NCBI GenBank assembly: GCA_963712065.1
Contig: CAVQGM010000001.1
Span: 930,001 to 994,000 of the forward strand
Direction of reading: 5' to 3'
DNA length: 64,000 nt
Source: CAVQGM01 sp963712065
GTDB taxonomy: Bacteria; Actinomycetota; Acidimicrobiia; Acidimicrobiales; Acidimicrobilacustridaceae
Positions 23,606 to 33,356 of this stretch are shown piece by piece. The position numbers were made by a program, and so were the translations under genes. Each line of letters begins with the position of its first letter. Position 1 is the first letter of the stretch. The notes beneath the pieces are model-generated. The model was not told where the DNA came from. It saw nothing but the letters and a program-made list of their open reading frames with translations, and ran no database searches.

Positions 23606-24384
23606 GAGGCCCCGGAGGCGGGGCCGGCGCCGAGGGTGCCGGTGAACGTCCCGGTGCGGGCGGCCTCGAGGAGCAGCTCCCACGACGACTCGTCGAGCTC
23701 GCCGGTGGCCCGCACGACGACCTTGCCGTCGGCGTCGAGCACCACGAAGAACGGGAAGCTGGTCAGCCCGTAGGCCTGGGCGGCGCCGTTCTGGGCGTCG
23801 TCGAGGATCGTGGGGACGCTCCACCCCTCACGGCGCAGCCAGTCGCCGGGCGGGTAGTTGCCCCGCTCGGGCGAGGTGCCCGTGGCCACCGCCACCACCT
23901 CGACGTCGGACGGCATGCCGTTCTCGTCGAGCCACGACTGCACACGGGGGACCTCGGCCTGGCAGTGCGAGCACCAGTGGGCGAGGAACACGACCACCTT
24001 GGGCCGTGCGTCGTTCGAGATCGACACCGGCGAGCCGTCGAAGGTCTGGCCGCTGATCGTGGGGGCCCGGGTGCCGACGGCCGGGTCGGCCGCCGGGTTG
24101 CCACCGCCGGCCTGCGGGAGCTGGGCGATCGCCGTGCCCGACACGCTCGGCTCGCCGTAGGCGAGGTCGCCGGACGGCACCACGGTGCCACCGCTCGGCG
24201 AGGCCCCGCCGCCGGGCGCGTCGCCGTCGCCGCCCTGCATGACGACGGCGAGGAGCAGGGCGATGCCCACGACGACGACGACCCCGCCGACGATCCACCA
24301 GGTGCGGCGACCCCCGGCGGCGGCGGCCTGGGCCTCTTTCACCCGCTGGCTGGCCAGCGGCTTCTTCGTGGGTCGGTTGCTCAC
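23602..24384 (-). CDS. membrane-anchored TlpA-like thioredoxin
   Basis: 260 aa: a basic N-terminus, one membrane span (about residues 30-50, WWIVGGVVVVVGIALLLAVV), a Gly/Ser-rich linker, then an extracytoplasmic thioredoxin fold with the active site FLAHWCSHCQAEVP and cis-Pro in LTSFPFFVVLD. It starts 1 nt after the DsbB gene stop, so DsbB probably reoxidises it, making this an oxidising disulfide pair rather than a cytochrome-c reductant; that direction is inference. Confidence 0.88.
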   Translation of the reverse strand: MSNRPTKKPLASQRVKEAQAAAAGGRRTWWIVGGVVVVVGIALLLAVVMQGGDGDAPGGGASPSGGTVVPSGDLAYGEPSVSGTAIAQLPQAGGGNPAADPAVGTRAPTISGQTFDGSPVSISNDARPKVVVFLAHWCSHCQAEVPRVQSWLDENGMPSDVEVVAVATGTSPERGNYPPGDWLRREGWSVPTILDDAQNGAAQAYGLTSFPFFVVLDADGKVVVRATGELDESSWELLLEAARTGTFTGTLGAGPASGAS

Positions 24385-24385
24385 G

Positions 24386-25033
24386 TCACGTCCTCGTGGG
24401 GGATGGGGCTGCCGTCTCGGCCATGGGCGGCGGCGGGGGGTCGGATGGGAGGGTCTCGTCGTCGGCGGCCGGTGCGGCGGGCGCCGCGACGACGCCGGAC
24501 GGCGCGGCGATCAAGAGCATGGTGATGACGAACAGGAAGCCGGCCAGGGCCATCAGCGGGATCGAGACGAACCCGAACTCCCAGATGTACCGCTCGGTGC
24601 AGGGGGCCTCGAGCGTGCAGAACGCCGACCCGCTCGAAGGGGGGTAGGCCTGGATCCAGCTGTGGTACACGGCGATCACGGCACCGACCGAGGCCAAGGG
24701 GATGGCGTAGACCCGCACGTCGCGGTCGCGCCGGATGGCGGCGATGCCGAGGATCAACGCCAGCGGGTACATGCAGATGCGCTGGTACCAGCACAACGGG
24801 CAGGGCACGAAGTCGGCGATCTCCGACAGGTAGAGGCTGCCGAGCATGGCCGTGGTCGCCACGAGCCACGCCAGCACGATCGCCACACGACCGACATCGG
24901 CCCGCAGGGCGCCCAGGCGGTCGCGCTCGGGTCGGGCCCGCCGGACGAGCGCGACCACCGCCACGATCGCGACCGCGGCGAAGCACAGCAGCGCCAGCAC
25001 GGCGAAGAAGCGGGCCATGGTCGCGACGTTCAT
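24386..25033 (-). CDS. DsbB-type disulfide bond formation protein
   Basis: Quinone-linked membrane oxidase, 215 aa from ATG 25033 with four to five spans. The first redox loop has FVPCPLCWYQRICMYP (the CxLCxxQR motif of DsbB, following a span) and the second periplasmic loop has AFCTLEAPC. It passes electrons from a thioredoxin-like partner to quinone. A GTG at 25066 and an ATG at 25018 are alternative starts; none has a clear ribosome site. Actinobacteria more often carry a VKOR-type enzyme for this job. Confidence 0.85.
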   Translation of the reverse strand: MNVATMARFFAVLALLCFAAVAIVAVVALVRRARPERDRLGALRADVGRVAIVLAWLVATTAMLGSLYLSEIADFVPCPLCWYQRICMYPLALILGIAAIRRDRDVRVYAIPLASVGAVIAVYHSWIQAYPPSSGSAFCTLEAPCTERYIWEFGFVSIPLMALAGFLFVITMLLIAAPSGVVAAPAAPAADDETLPSDPPPPPMAETAAPSPTRT

Positions 25034-25339
25034 GGTTCTGCGGCCACTGTAGGAGAAGGTCGCCACGGCGCCGCCGCGGCCCGCCGGCGGGTCGCCTGCG
25101 CCGACCCGAGGCGTGCACCAGGAAGGGTGGCGGTCGCGCCCGACTCATGCGCACGTCGGACCCGATCACCGAGGGGAAGGACCTCCCTGGTGCCTGCCCC
25201 GTAGTCCGCGAGTGAACCGGGTGCGCCTGTCACGGGGACCACCACGTCGCGACGGACAAGCGAACCGGGCGCGAACAGTTCGTGAACGGGAGCGCGGCCG
25301 ACGTGCGGTCCGACGAGGCGACGAGGTGAGCGAGGAGGG
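25034..25339. other. Intergenic region, no gene seen
   Basis: About 300 bp upstream of dsbB and downstream of the Cys-rich receiver-like gene. It contains an 8-bp inverted repeat (GCACCAGG near 25113 and CCTGGTGC near 25190) and two GCGAACCGGG-like direct repeats near 25212-25270. I see no terminator with a T-run and no convincing promoter hexamers. Confidence 0.4.
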
Positions 25340-25957
25340 TCAGAGCCGGGGCTCGATCACCACGTCGATGATGCTCGGGTAGGGATCGATGTCGCGCACC
25401 GCGCCCACCGCCCGCACCGACGCCATCTCCGCGACCCGGGGCTCGAGTCGGGTCGGGGGCCGCAGGATCACCCGCAGATCACCACCGCGACGCAGCACCT
25501 CGGCGTCGGCGTCGGCACCGTCGAGGTCGTGGTGCTCGAGCACGGCCCGCAGGGAACGACGGGCGGCGGCCGTGTGCCGCTCGAGCGGGGCGGTCGCCGC
25601 CCGGGTCACGGCGTCGACGACGGCGTCGGTGCCGGGTTCGACGACCGCGGCCCAGTCGGCGTAGGGGGTGTCCTGCACCTCGCCGGCCACGACGAGGGGG
25701 ATCGACCGGCGCAGGGCGCAGCGGGCCCCGTCCTCGGCGGCGGTCGGCTCGGCCGTGGCCCGCTCCCGCACGACGAGGGCGACGTCGACGGTGTCGTTCT
25801 CGAGGGGGCACGAGCCGTGATCGCCCATCCCGTTGCACGGGAACGGAGCGGCGCCCGGGTCGTGGCAACGGCTGACCTCGTGGCCGGCGGCCTCGAGGCG
25901 CGACGCGGCCGAGCCCTCCGACGTCCCCGGTCCTCCCTCGAGCAACAGCACGCGCAT
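25340..25957 (-). CDS. Cys-containing pseudo-receiver-like protein
   Basis: 205 aa from ATG 25957. The first 70 residues look like a degenerate response-regulator receiver (MRVLLLEGG, AGHEVSRCHDPG, VDVALVV) in which the phospho-acceptor region is replaced, with a Cys-rich insert (CNGMGDHGSCPLEND) and another Cys in GARCALRRS. The C-terminal 80 residues hold a hydrophilic alpha/beta segment of unknown role. It is divergent from the multicopper oxidase gene, with a DosR-like box between them. An ATG ten codons upstream is an alternative start. Confidence 0.65.
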   Translation of the reverse strand: MRVLLLEGGPGTSEGSAASRLEAAGHEVSRCHDPGAAPFPCNGMGDHGSCPLENDTVDVALVVRERATAEPTAAEDGARCALRRSIPLVVAGEVQDTPYADWAAVVEPGTDAVVDAVTRAATAPLERHTAAARRSLRAVLEHHDLDGADADAEVLRRGGDLRVILRPPTRLEPRVAEMASVRAVGAVRDIDPYPSIIDVVIEPRL

Positions 25958-26074
25958 GGCGGACACCCCCTTGCCGGCCCGGGACATCCCCGTGGTCGAC
26001 CTCCGAGAACGGTCGTTCCGCCATCCTCCGGGGGTGGCCCCGACGCCAGACAGGGCAGCGGGTCAGTCCGAACC

Positions 26075-26088
26075 GGGACCTAAGTCCC
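26075..26088 (+). promoter_or_regulatory. DosR box (near consensus)
   Basis: GGGACCTAAGTCCC, matching 13 of 14 core positions of the mycobacterial DosR palindrome (GGGACTWWAGTCCC). It lies 135 bp before the multicopper oxidase start and 118 bp from the divergent Cys-containing gene, so either or both may respond. A DosR homologue is encoded at 32.6 kb. Confidence 0.7.
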
Positions 26089-26222
26089 TGGGCGGTGGGT
26101 CACCCTGCCCTCCCGGTCGCGCGACCCGCCCGGCAGCATGCCTGACTGGTCTCGCGCGCCCGCGCGCCGTACCTTACGTAGCCGATCACCCGCCGACCCC
26201 GTTCCCGCCAGGAGGCCCACCC

Positions 26223-27716
26223 TTGCCACCCAATGAAGACCGCAGCATGCTCACGGTGTTCGCGTCACTGACCTCGGTGGCCGCGTTCCTCCTGGCGGCG
26301 ATCGGCATCATCGTGGTCGTCAACAACGACGACGGGCCCTCGTCGAGCACGACCGCTGCGCCGGTCTCGGTGGCCCTCAGCGAGTGGGCGATCACCCCCG
26401 CGTCCATCAGCGCTCCGGTCGACGGCTCCCTGCAGGTGACCAACGACGGCACCGTGGCCCACAACCTCAGCGTCGAGGGCGGGCCGTCGACCCAGGACCT
26501 CGCCCCCGGCGGGTCCGAGACGCTCGACCTGAGCGGCCTCGCCCCCGGCACCTACAAGGTGCTGTGCACCATCGCCGGCCACGAGAGCCAGGGGATGGTC
26601 GGCGAGCTCACCATCGCCGAGGGCGGCGCCGCCGCCGGCGAGACGGCGGCGGGCGGCACCGGGTCGATGGCCCATGGTGGCACCCAGGACTGGGCCGCCA
26701 TGGACCAGGCCATGCTCGACCGCTCGAACCAGTACCTGCAGGACGTGCTCGCCACCGTGGCCGACCCGCAGCCGAACATGTACGGCTCCACCGGGCCGCT
26801 CGGCACCCCGACGGAGGGTCGTGGCAACCAGAAGCTCGAGCCCAACGTGCTGCCCGACGGCACCAAGGAGTTCGTGCTGGAGGCCAAGATCACCGACTGG
26901 GAGGTCGCCCCGGGCGACATCGTCCAGGCCTGGACCTACAACGGGATGGTGCCGTCGCCGTGGATCCGGGTCGAGCCCAACGACAAGGTGCGGGTCGTCC
27001 TGACCAACAACCTGCCGATCTTCACCGAGATCCACTTCCACGGCATCACCACGCCGTTCGCCGATGACGGCGTGGTGCCGTTCACCCAGGAGCCGATCCT
27101 CCCCGGTGAGACCTACACCTACGAGTTCACGGCGCCGAGCCGGCCCGAGCTCGGCATGTACCACCCCCACAACCACGGCGACATCTCGGTCATCAACGGC
27201 ATGTTCGGCATGTTCCAGGTGGGCGACGTGCCGCTGCCTCGGGGTGAGGAGATCAACGGCATCACCGTCCCCGAGGACCTGCAGGTGACCCAGGAGCTGC
27301 CGATGGTCCTCAACGACGCCGGCGTGATCGGGCTGACGCTCAACGGCAAGTCGTTCCCGGCCACTGACCCGATCGTCTCCTCGGCCGGCACCTGGAACCT
27401 GGTGCACTACTACAACGAGGGTCTGACGGCCCACCCGATGCACCTCCACCACGTGCCCCAGCTCGTGGTGGCCCGCGACGGATGGCCCCTCGAGTCGCCG
27501 TTCTGGGTCGACACCTTGAACATCGCACCGGGCGAGCGCTACTCGGTGCTGATCCAGAACCGGCCGGAAGACGCCAACATCGAGGCGGCACCGGGCGCGC
27601 CGCTGGCCGAGACCCTCGGCATCTGGGCCTACCACTGCCACATCCTCACCCACGCCGAGAGCGAAGAAGGCCTGTTCGGCATGGTGACCGCCTACGTGGT
27701 CGCCCCCGCCGCCTGA
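26223..27716 (+). CDS. multicopper oxidase with N-terminal cupredoxin domain
   Basis: 497-aa membrane-anchored, extracytoplasmic copper enzyme. One span (about residues 10-35), a plastocyanin-like domain (residues 48-130) with type 1 ligands in AHNLSVEGG and CTIAGHESQGM, then two cupredoxin domains with all four HxH pairs of a trinuclear site (HFHG, YHPHNHG, HPMHLHH, YHCHILTH) and the final type 1 Met (EEGLFGM). The start is TTG 26223, chosen because AGGAGG lies 7 nt before it; the first ATG is 24 nt further in. Probably laccase-like or a copper/nitrogen-oxide handling enzyme. A DosR box upstream suggests induction under hypoxia. Confidence 0.9.
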   Translation: MPPNEDRSMLTVFASLTSVAAFLLAAIGIIVVVNNDDGPSSSTTAAPVSVALSEWAITPASISAPVDGSLQVTNDGTVAHNLSVEGGPSTQDLAPGGSETLDLSGLAPGTYKVLCTIAGHESQGMVGELTIAEGGAAAGETAAGGTGSMAHGGTQDWAAMDQAMLDRSNQYLQDVLATVADPQPNMYGSTGPLGTPTEGRGNQKLEPNVLPDGTKEFVLEAKITDWEVAPGDIVQAWTYNGMVPSPWIRVEPNDKVRVVLTNNLPIFTEIHFHGITTPFADDGVVPFTQEPILPGETYTYEFTAPSRPELGMYHPHNHGDISVINGMFGMFQVGDVPLPRGEEINGITVPEDLQVTQELPMVLNDAGVIGLTLNGKSFPATDPIVSSAGTWNLVHYYNEGLTAHPMHLHHVPQLVVARDGWPLESPFWVDTLNIAPGERYSVLIQNRPEDANIEAAPGAPLAETLGIWAYHCHILTHAESEEGLFGMVTAYVVAPAA

Positions 27717-27730
27717 CCCGCCCCGTCGAG

Positions 27731-27774
27731 CACGCGACACGGCCCCCGCATCGATGCGGGGGCCGTGTCGCGTG
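27731..27774. terminator. Bidirectional terminator, perfect palindrome
   Basis: A 44-bp palindrome with no mismatch (22-bp arms centred on ATCGAT) between the convergent multicopper oxidase and PNPOx-like genes. There is no T-run; in a high-GC genome the long stem alone can end transcription from both sides. Confidence 0.8.
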
Positions 27775-27801
27775 GCCCCGGCCGCCGACGACCTCGCCGG
27801 G

Positions 27802-28242
27802 TCAGCCTCGGAAGGCCTCGGGCGGCGCCACGTGCACGATGCGCCGGCCGGTGATGGTCTGGGGATGGATGGCGATCCAGTGGCTCTTCTCGTGGTCCGA
27901 CCACGGGCGCAGGGGCAGGGCCTCGGCCCGCTCGAGCTCGCGGTCGTCGGTGATGAGCTCGGCCCGACCGCTCACGAGGACGCTCCAGCCGGTCTGGAAG
28001 ATGCGGTCGGTGTGGTCGATCTCGAACGCCGCCGCGCTCCCCCGGACGACGGCGTCGAGCTTGGTGCCGGCGGCGGTGCGGAAGACGATGCGATCGCCGT
28101 CCATGGCGTAGTTGACGGGCAGGATGACGGGCCGGCCGTCCTCCACGACGGCGAGGCGACCCACCACCTCGGCACCGAGGAGGCGGAGGCACTCGTCGCG
28201 GTCCATGACCTCGATGCCGGTGCGGGGATCGATGAGGCGCAT
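27802..28242 (-). CDS. pyridoxamine 5'-phosphate oxidase-like flavoprotein
   Basis: 146-aa split-barrel flavin-binding protein of the PNPOx-like family: VGRLAVVEDGRPVILPVNYAMDGDRIVFRTAAGTKL, then VSGRAELITDDRELERAEALPLRPW. AAGGA lies 6 nt before ATG 28242. A second copy is at 36.0-36.5 kb. Related small flavoproteins are members of the mycobacterial DosR regulon. Cofactor (FMN or F420) not decidable here. Confidence 0.88.
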   Translation of the reverse strand: MRLIDPRTGIEVMDRDECLRLLGAEVVGRLAVVEDGRPVILPVNYAMDGDRIVFRTAAGTKLDAVVRGSAAAFEIDHTDRIFQTGWSVLVSGRAELITDDRELERAEALPLRPWSDHEKSHWIAIHPQTITGRRIVHVAPPEAFRG

Positions 28243-28331
28243 GACGGGTCCTTCGTGCTCGGGGCCGCAGGCTCGGCCGGGACGTGCTCCATGCTGCCCC
28301 CACCGCACGAGCCGGGGGAGTGCCGAAGGTC

Positions 28332-28345
28332 GGGACGTTCCGCCC
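28332..28345. promoter_or_regulatory. Degenerate DosR-like box
   Basis: GGGACGTTCCGCCC followed by T, with two differences from the degenerate natural form GGGACTTTCGGCCC. It sits between the divergent PNPOx-like gene (start 28242) and the 108-aa gene (start 28435) that heads the HPF-USP-ATPase row. A weaker half-match lies at 28387-28400. Confidence 0.4.
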
Positions 28346-28434
28346 TAGCCCGCGCCCGGCACCGGAGGGACGCTTCGGATGAGCCGGGGACCCCGGACCG
28401 GAGCCGACCAGGGTCGGCGAACCGAGGAGTCACG

Positions 28435-28761
28435 ATGGGCCAGCCGCAGCCGAAGGACGAGTGGGTCTTCCTCCGCACCGACGAGTTCACCGACGACGAG
28501 GCCCTCGAGAGCATCGACGCCGACGTCGAGCAGGGACCCGAGGAGCGAGCGATCCACGTCGAGCGGATCACCCGCCCGGACACCAAGCCGTCGCGCACAC
28601 CACCCGTCCCGGCCCCTCCGGTACCGCCGGTGTCGTACTTCGACGACGAAGAGCCCGAGCAGGGCGCCCACCGTGCGGCGCCGCGTGACGAGCACGAGCC
28701 GGATCTCGAGGAGTTGCTCGAGAGCCAGCACTACGCCTTCGAGCCCGGGAAGGACCAGTAG
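28435..28761 (+). CDS. acidic Pro-rich hypothetical protein
   Basis: 108 aa, soluble, strongly acidic at both ends (TDDEALESIDADVEQGPEE, then EPDLEELLESQHYAFEPGKDQ) with a Pro-rich centre (PPVPAPPVPPV). No family recognised. GAGGAG lies 5 nt upstream of ATG. It is the first plus-strand gene after the degenerate DosR box and directly precedes the ribosome-hibernation gene. Confidence 0.7.
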   Translation: MGQPQPKDEWVFLRTDEFTDDEALESIDADVEQGPEERAIHVERITRPDTKPSRTPPVPAPPVPPVSYFDDEEPEQGAHRAAPRDEHEPDLEELLESQHYAFEPGKDQ

Positions 28762-28861
28762 GCGGGTCCGAGGAGGACGAGGTGGCGCACCCGGTTGCGG
28801 TCGGCGGCCACCGCGGGGAGTCTGGGGTCCTCGAGCGCGAGGGCCGACGAGAGGAGATGCC

Positions 28862-29650
28862 GTGGAGCTGCAGGAGCTCGAGGTCAACGTGGCGACCACC
28901 GGGAAGGTCCCCGACGGGGTCAAGCAGTACGCCGCTGACAAGGTGACGGCCCTGGTCCGCTACACCAAGCGCCCGATCCTGTTCGCCCAGATCCGCCTCG
29001 TCCTCGAGACCAAGCCGTCGCTCGACCGTCCGGCCCTCGCCGAGGCGACCCTCGACGTGAACGGCCAGCCGGTCCGGGCCCACGTCGCCGGCCACGACCT
29101 GCTCGAAGCCGTCGACCTGCTCGAGGAACGGCTCCGCCGTCGCCTCGACCGTCAGGCGCACCACCACGACGGTGCCCGCCGCCGGGCACCGGTCGCCCAG
29201 CCCGGCGAGTGGCGGCACGGTGACCTGCCGACCCAGCGGCCGGAGTACTTCGACCGGCCGGTCGAGGAGCGGGAGGTCGTGCGCCACAAGACCTTCGCGC
29301 TGGAGCCGATGACCTGCGACGAGGCCGCGTTCGACCTCGACATGCTCGGCCACGACTTCTACCTCTTCACCGAGCTGCACACCGGGGTCGACAGCGTCGT
29401 GTTCCACGCCGACGACGACGGCCACCTCGAGCTGATGCAGTCCGCCGACACCACCGTCGTCCCGCCGGACTGCGCGGTGCCCATCTCCGCCAACCAGCAG
29501 CACCCGCCGACCCTCGCCCTCGGCGAGGCCCAGGAGCGCCTCGATGCCGGCAACGAGCGCTTCGTGTTCTTCGTGTCGCCCGACACCGGCCGCGGCAACA
29601 TCGTGTACCTCCGCTACGACGGCCACTACGGCCTCATCACGCCGGCATGA
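28862..29650 (+). CDS. long ribosome hibernation promotion factor with duplicated C-terminal domain
   Basis: 262 aa. Residues 1-98 are the ribosome-binding HPF/RaiA domain (VNVATTGKVPDGVKQYAADK). After a His/Arg-rich linker, residues 139-193 match the HPF C-terminal dimerisation domain (VVRHKTFALEPMTCDEAAFDLDMLG). A second diverged copy occupies residues 208-262 (TLALGEAQERLDAGNERFVFF, ending YDGHYGLITPA). Ordinary long HPFs have one. Mycobacterial RafH, a DosR-regulated hibernation factor, is the nearest analogue. GTG start with GAGGAG upstream. Likely dimerises or stabilises 70S ribosomes in hypoxia. Confidence 0.88.
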   Translation: MELQELEVNVATTGKVPDGVKQYAADKVTALVRYTKRPILFAQIRLVLETKPSLDRPALAEATLDVNGQPVRAHVAGHDLLEAVDLLEERLRRRLDRQAHHHDGARRRAPVAQPGEWRHGDLPTQRPEYFDRPVEEREVVRHKTFALEPMTCDEAAFDLDMLGHDFYLFTELHTGVDSVVFHADDDGHLELMQSADTTVVPPDCAVPISANQQHPPTLALGEAQERLDAGNERFVFFVSPDTGRGNIVYLRYDGHYGLITPA

Positions 29651-29651
29651 C

Positions 29652-30110
29652 GTGGTGACCGGCGTGGGAAGGATCGTCGTCGGGGTCGACGGCTCCGCTG
29701 GCTCGTTGGCCGCACTGCGATGGGCCGCCGCCGAGGCCCGCGTGCGCAAGGCCACCCTCGAGGTCGTCGTCGCCTGGCAGTACCCGGCGCTGTCCACCAT
29801 CCCCGCCTTCGGGGTGCTCCCGCCGGCGGACGAGATGGCCACCGATGCCAAGCAGGGCCTGGCCGACCTGCTCCGCGACGAGGGGCTCCTCGACGACCCC
29901 GACCTCGAGATCACCGAGGCGGTCATCCAGGGCTCCGCCGGGTCCGCGCTGATCGGGGCCGCCACCGGGGCCGACCTGCTCGTGGTCGGGTCGCGCGGCC
30001 ACGGCGGCTTCACCGGCCTCCTCCTCGGGTCGGTCAGCCAGCAGTGCGTCACCCACGCGCCCTGCCCGGTCGTCGTCATCCCCCATCCCGACCGGGCCGC
30101 GGGCGGGTAG
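29652..30110 (+). CDS. universal stress protein
   Basis: 152-aa USP starting 1 nt after the HPF stop (GTG at 29652 or 29655). RIVVGVDGSAGSLAALRWAA and the ATP-binding signature VVGSRGHGGFTGLLLGSVSQQC are intact. Tight spacing makes it co-transcribed with the hibernation factor. USPs are prominent DosR-regulon members in mycobacteria. Confidence 0.9.
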   Translation: MVTGVGRIVVGVDGSAGSLAALRWAAAEARVRKATLEVVVAWQYPALSTIPAFGVLPPADEMATDAKQGLADLLRDEGLLDDPDLEITEAVIQGSAGSALIGAATGADLLVVGSRGHGGFTGLLLGSVSQQCVTHAPCPVVVIPHPDRAAGG

Positions 30111-30147
30111 CGAGCCGGCAAAGGCCGGTTGGGCTACAACGGTCGCG

Positions 30148-32586
<2,439 letters not shown>

Positions 32587-32641
32587 CCCCGACGATGACG
32601 CCCGATGGGCGAAGCCCGTTCGGCCGAAGGCCCAACGAGCG

Positions 32642-33295
32642 TTACGGCGTCGTTCGTTTGTGGCGCTCGTTGAGGCGGGCGGCGTAGACGGCGGCTTCGG
32701 TCCGCCGCTGCATGCCCATCTTGGCCAGCAGGTTCGACACGTAGTTCTTCACCGTCTTCTCGGCCAGGTACATGCGCTCGGCGATCTCGCGGTTGGTGAG
32801 GCCCTCGGCGAGGAGGTCGAGGATGCGCCGCTCCTGGTCGGTGAGGCCCTCCAGCTTCTTGTCCTCGGGGGCGCCGGTGCGGAGCCGCTCGAGGACCCGG
32901 GCGGTGACGTTCGGGTCGAGCAGCGACTGTCCCGAGGCGACCTTGCGGATGGCGTCGACCAGCTCGGTGCCCCGGATCTGCTTGAGGACGTACCCCGATG
33001 CGCCGGCCATGATGGCGTCGAACAGGGCTTCGTCGTCGGCGAACGACGTGAGCATCAGGCACTGGAGCTCACCGCCGCGGGACCGCAGCTCCCGGCACAC
33101 CTCGACCCCGTCCCCGTCGGGCAGGCGGACGTCGAGCACGGCCACGTCGGGGTTGGTGGCCGGCACCCGCCGGAGGGCCTCCTCGGCGGTTCCCGCCTCG
33201 CCCACGACCTCCATGTCGCCGGCCGCGTCGAGCAGCTCGCGCAGGCCGCGGCGCACGATCTCGTGGTCGTCGAGGAGGAACACCCGGATGGTCAT
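32642..33295 (-). CDS. dosR: DosR/DevR-type response regulator
   Basis: 217 aa, the same length as mycobacterial DosR. The NarL-type receiver (FLLDDHEIVRRGLRELLDAA, phospho-Asp in AVLDVRLPDGDG, LTSFADDEALFDAIMAGASGYVLK) is followed by a LuxR-type HTH (GLTDQERRILDLLAEGLTNREIAERMYLAEKTVKNYVSNLLAKMGMQRRTEAA), very close to DosR throughout. ATG 33295 fits the family N-terminus. Divergent from the sensor-kinase gene with 61 bp between them. The DosR-like boxes in this window are its probable targets. Confidence 0.92.
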   Translation of the reverse strand: MTIRVFLLDDHEIVRRGLRELLDAAGDMEVVGEAGTAEEALRRVPATNPDVAVLDVRLPDGDGVEVCRELRSRGGELQCLMLTSFADDEALFDAIMAGASGYVLKQIRGTELVDAIRKVASGQSLLDPNVTARVLERLRTGAPEDKKLEGLTDQERRILDLLAEGLTNREIAERMYLAEKTVKNYVSNLLAKMGMQRRTEAAVYAARLNERHKRTTP

Positions 33296-33343
33296 CGACA
33301 CCCATTGTGCCCGACCCGGGGGCACGAGGCGGCCGTGGGTTCC

Positions 33344-33349
33344 TAGACT
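33344..33349 (+). promoter_or_regulatory. -10 element, leaderless type (sensor kinase)
   Basis: TAGACT ends 7 nt before the ATG at 33357, with no Shine-Dalgarno. Confidence 0.5.
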
Positions 33350-33356
33350 CGGACCG

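Noticed and set aside
25280..25297. GAACAGTTCGTGAAC as an SOS (LexA) box
   Set aside because: The GAAC/GTTC arms are only one base apart; actinobacterial LexA sites need about four.
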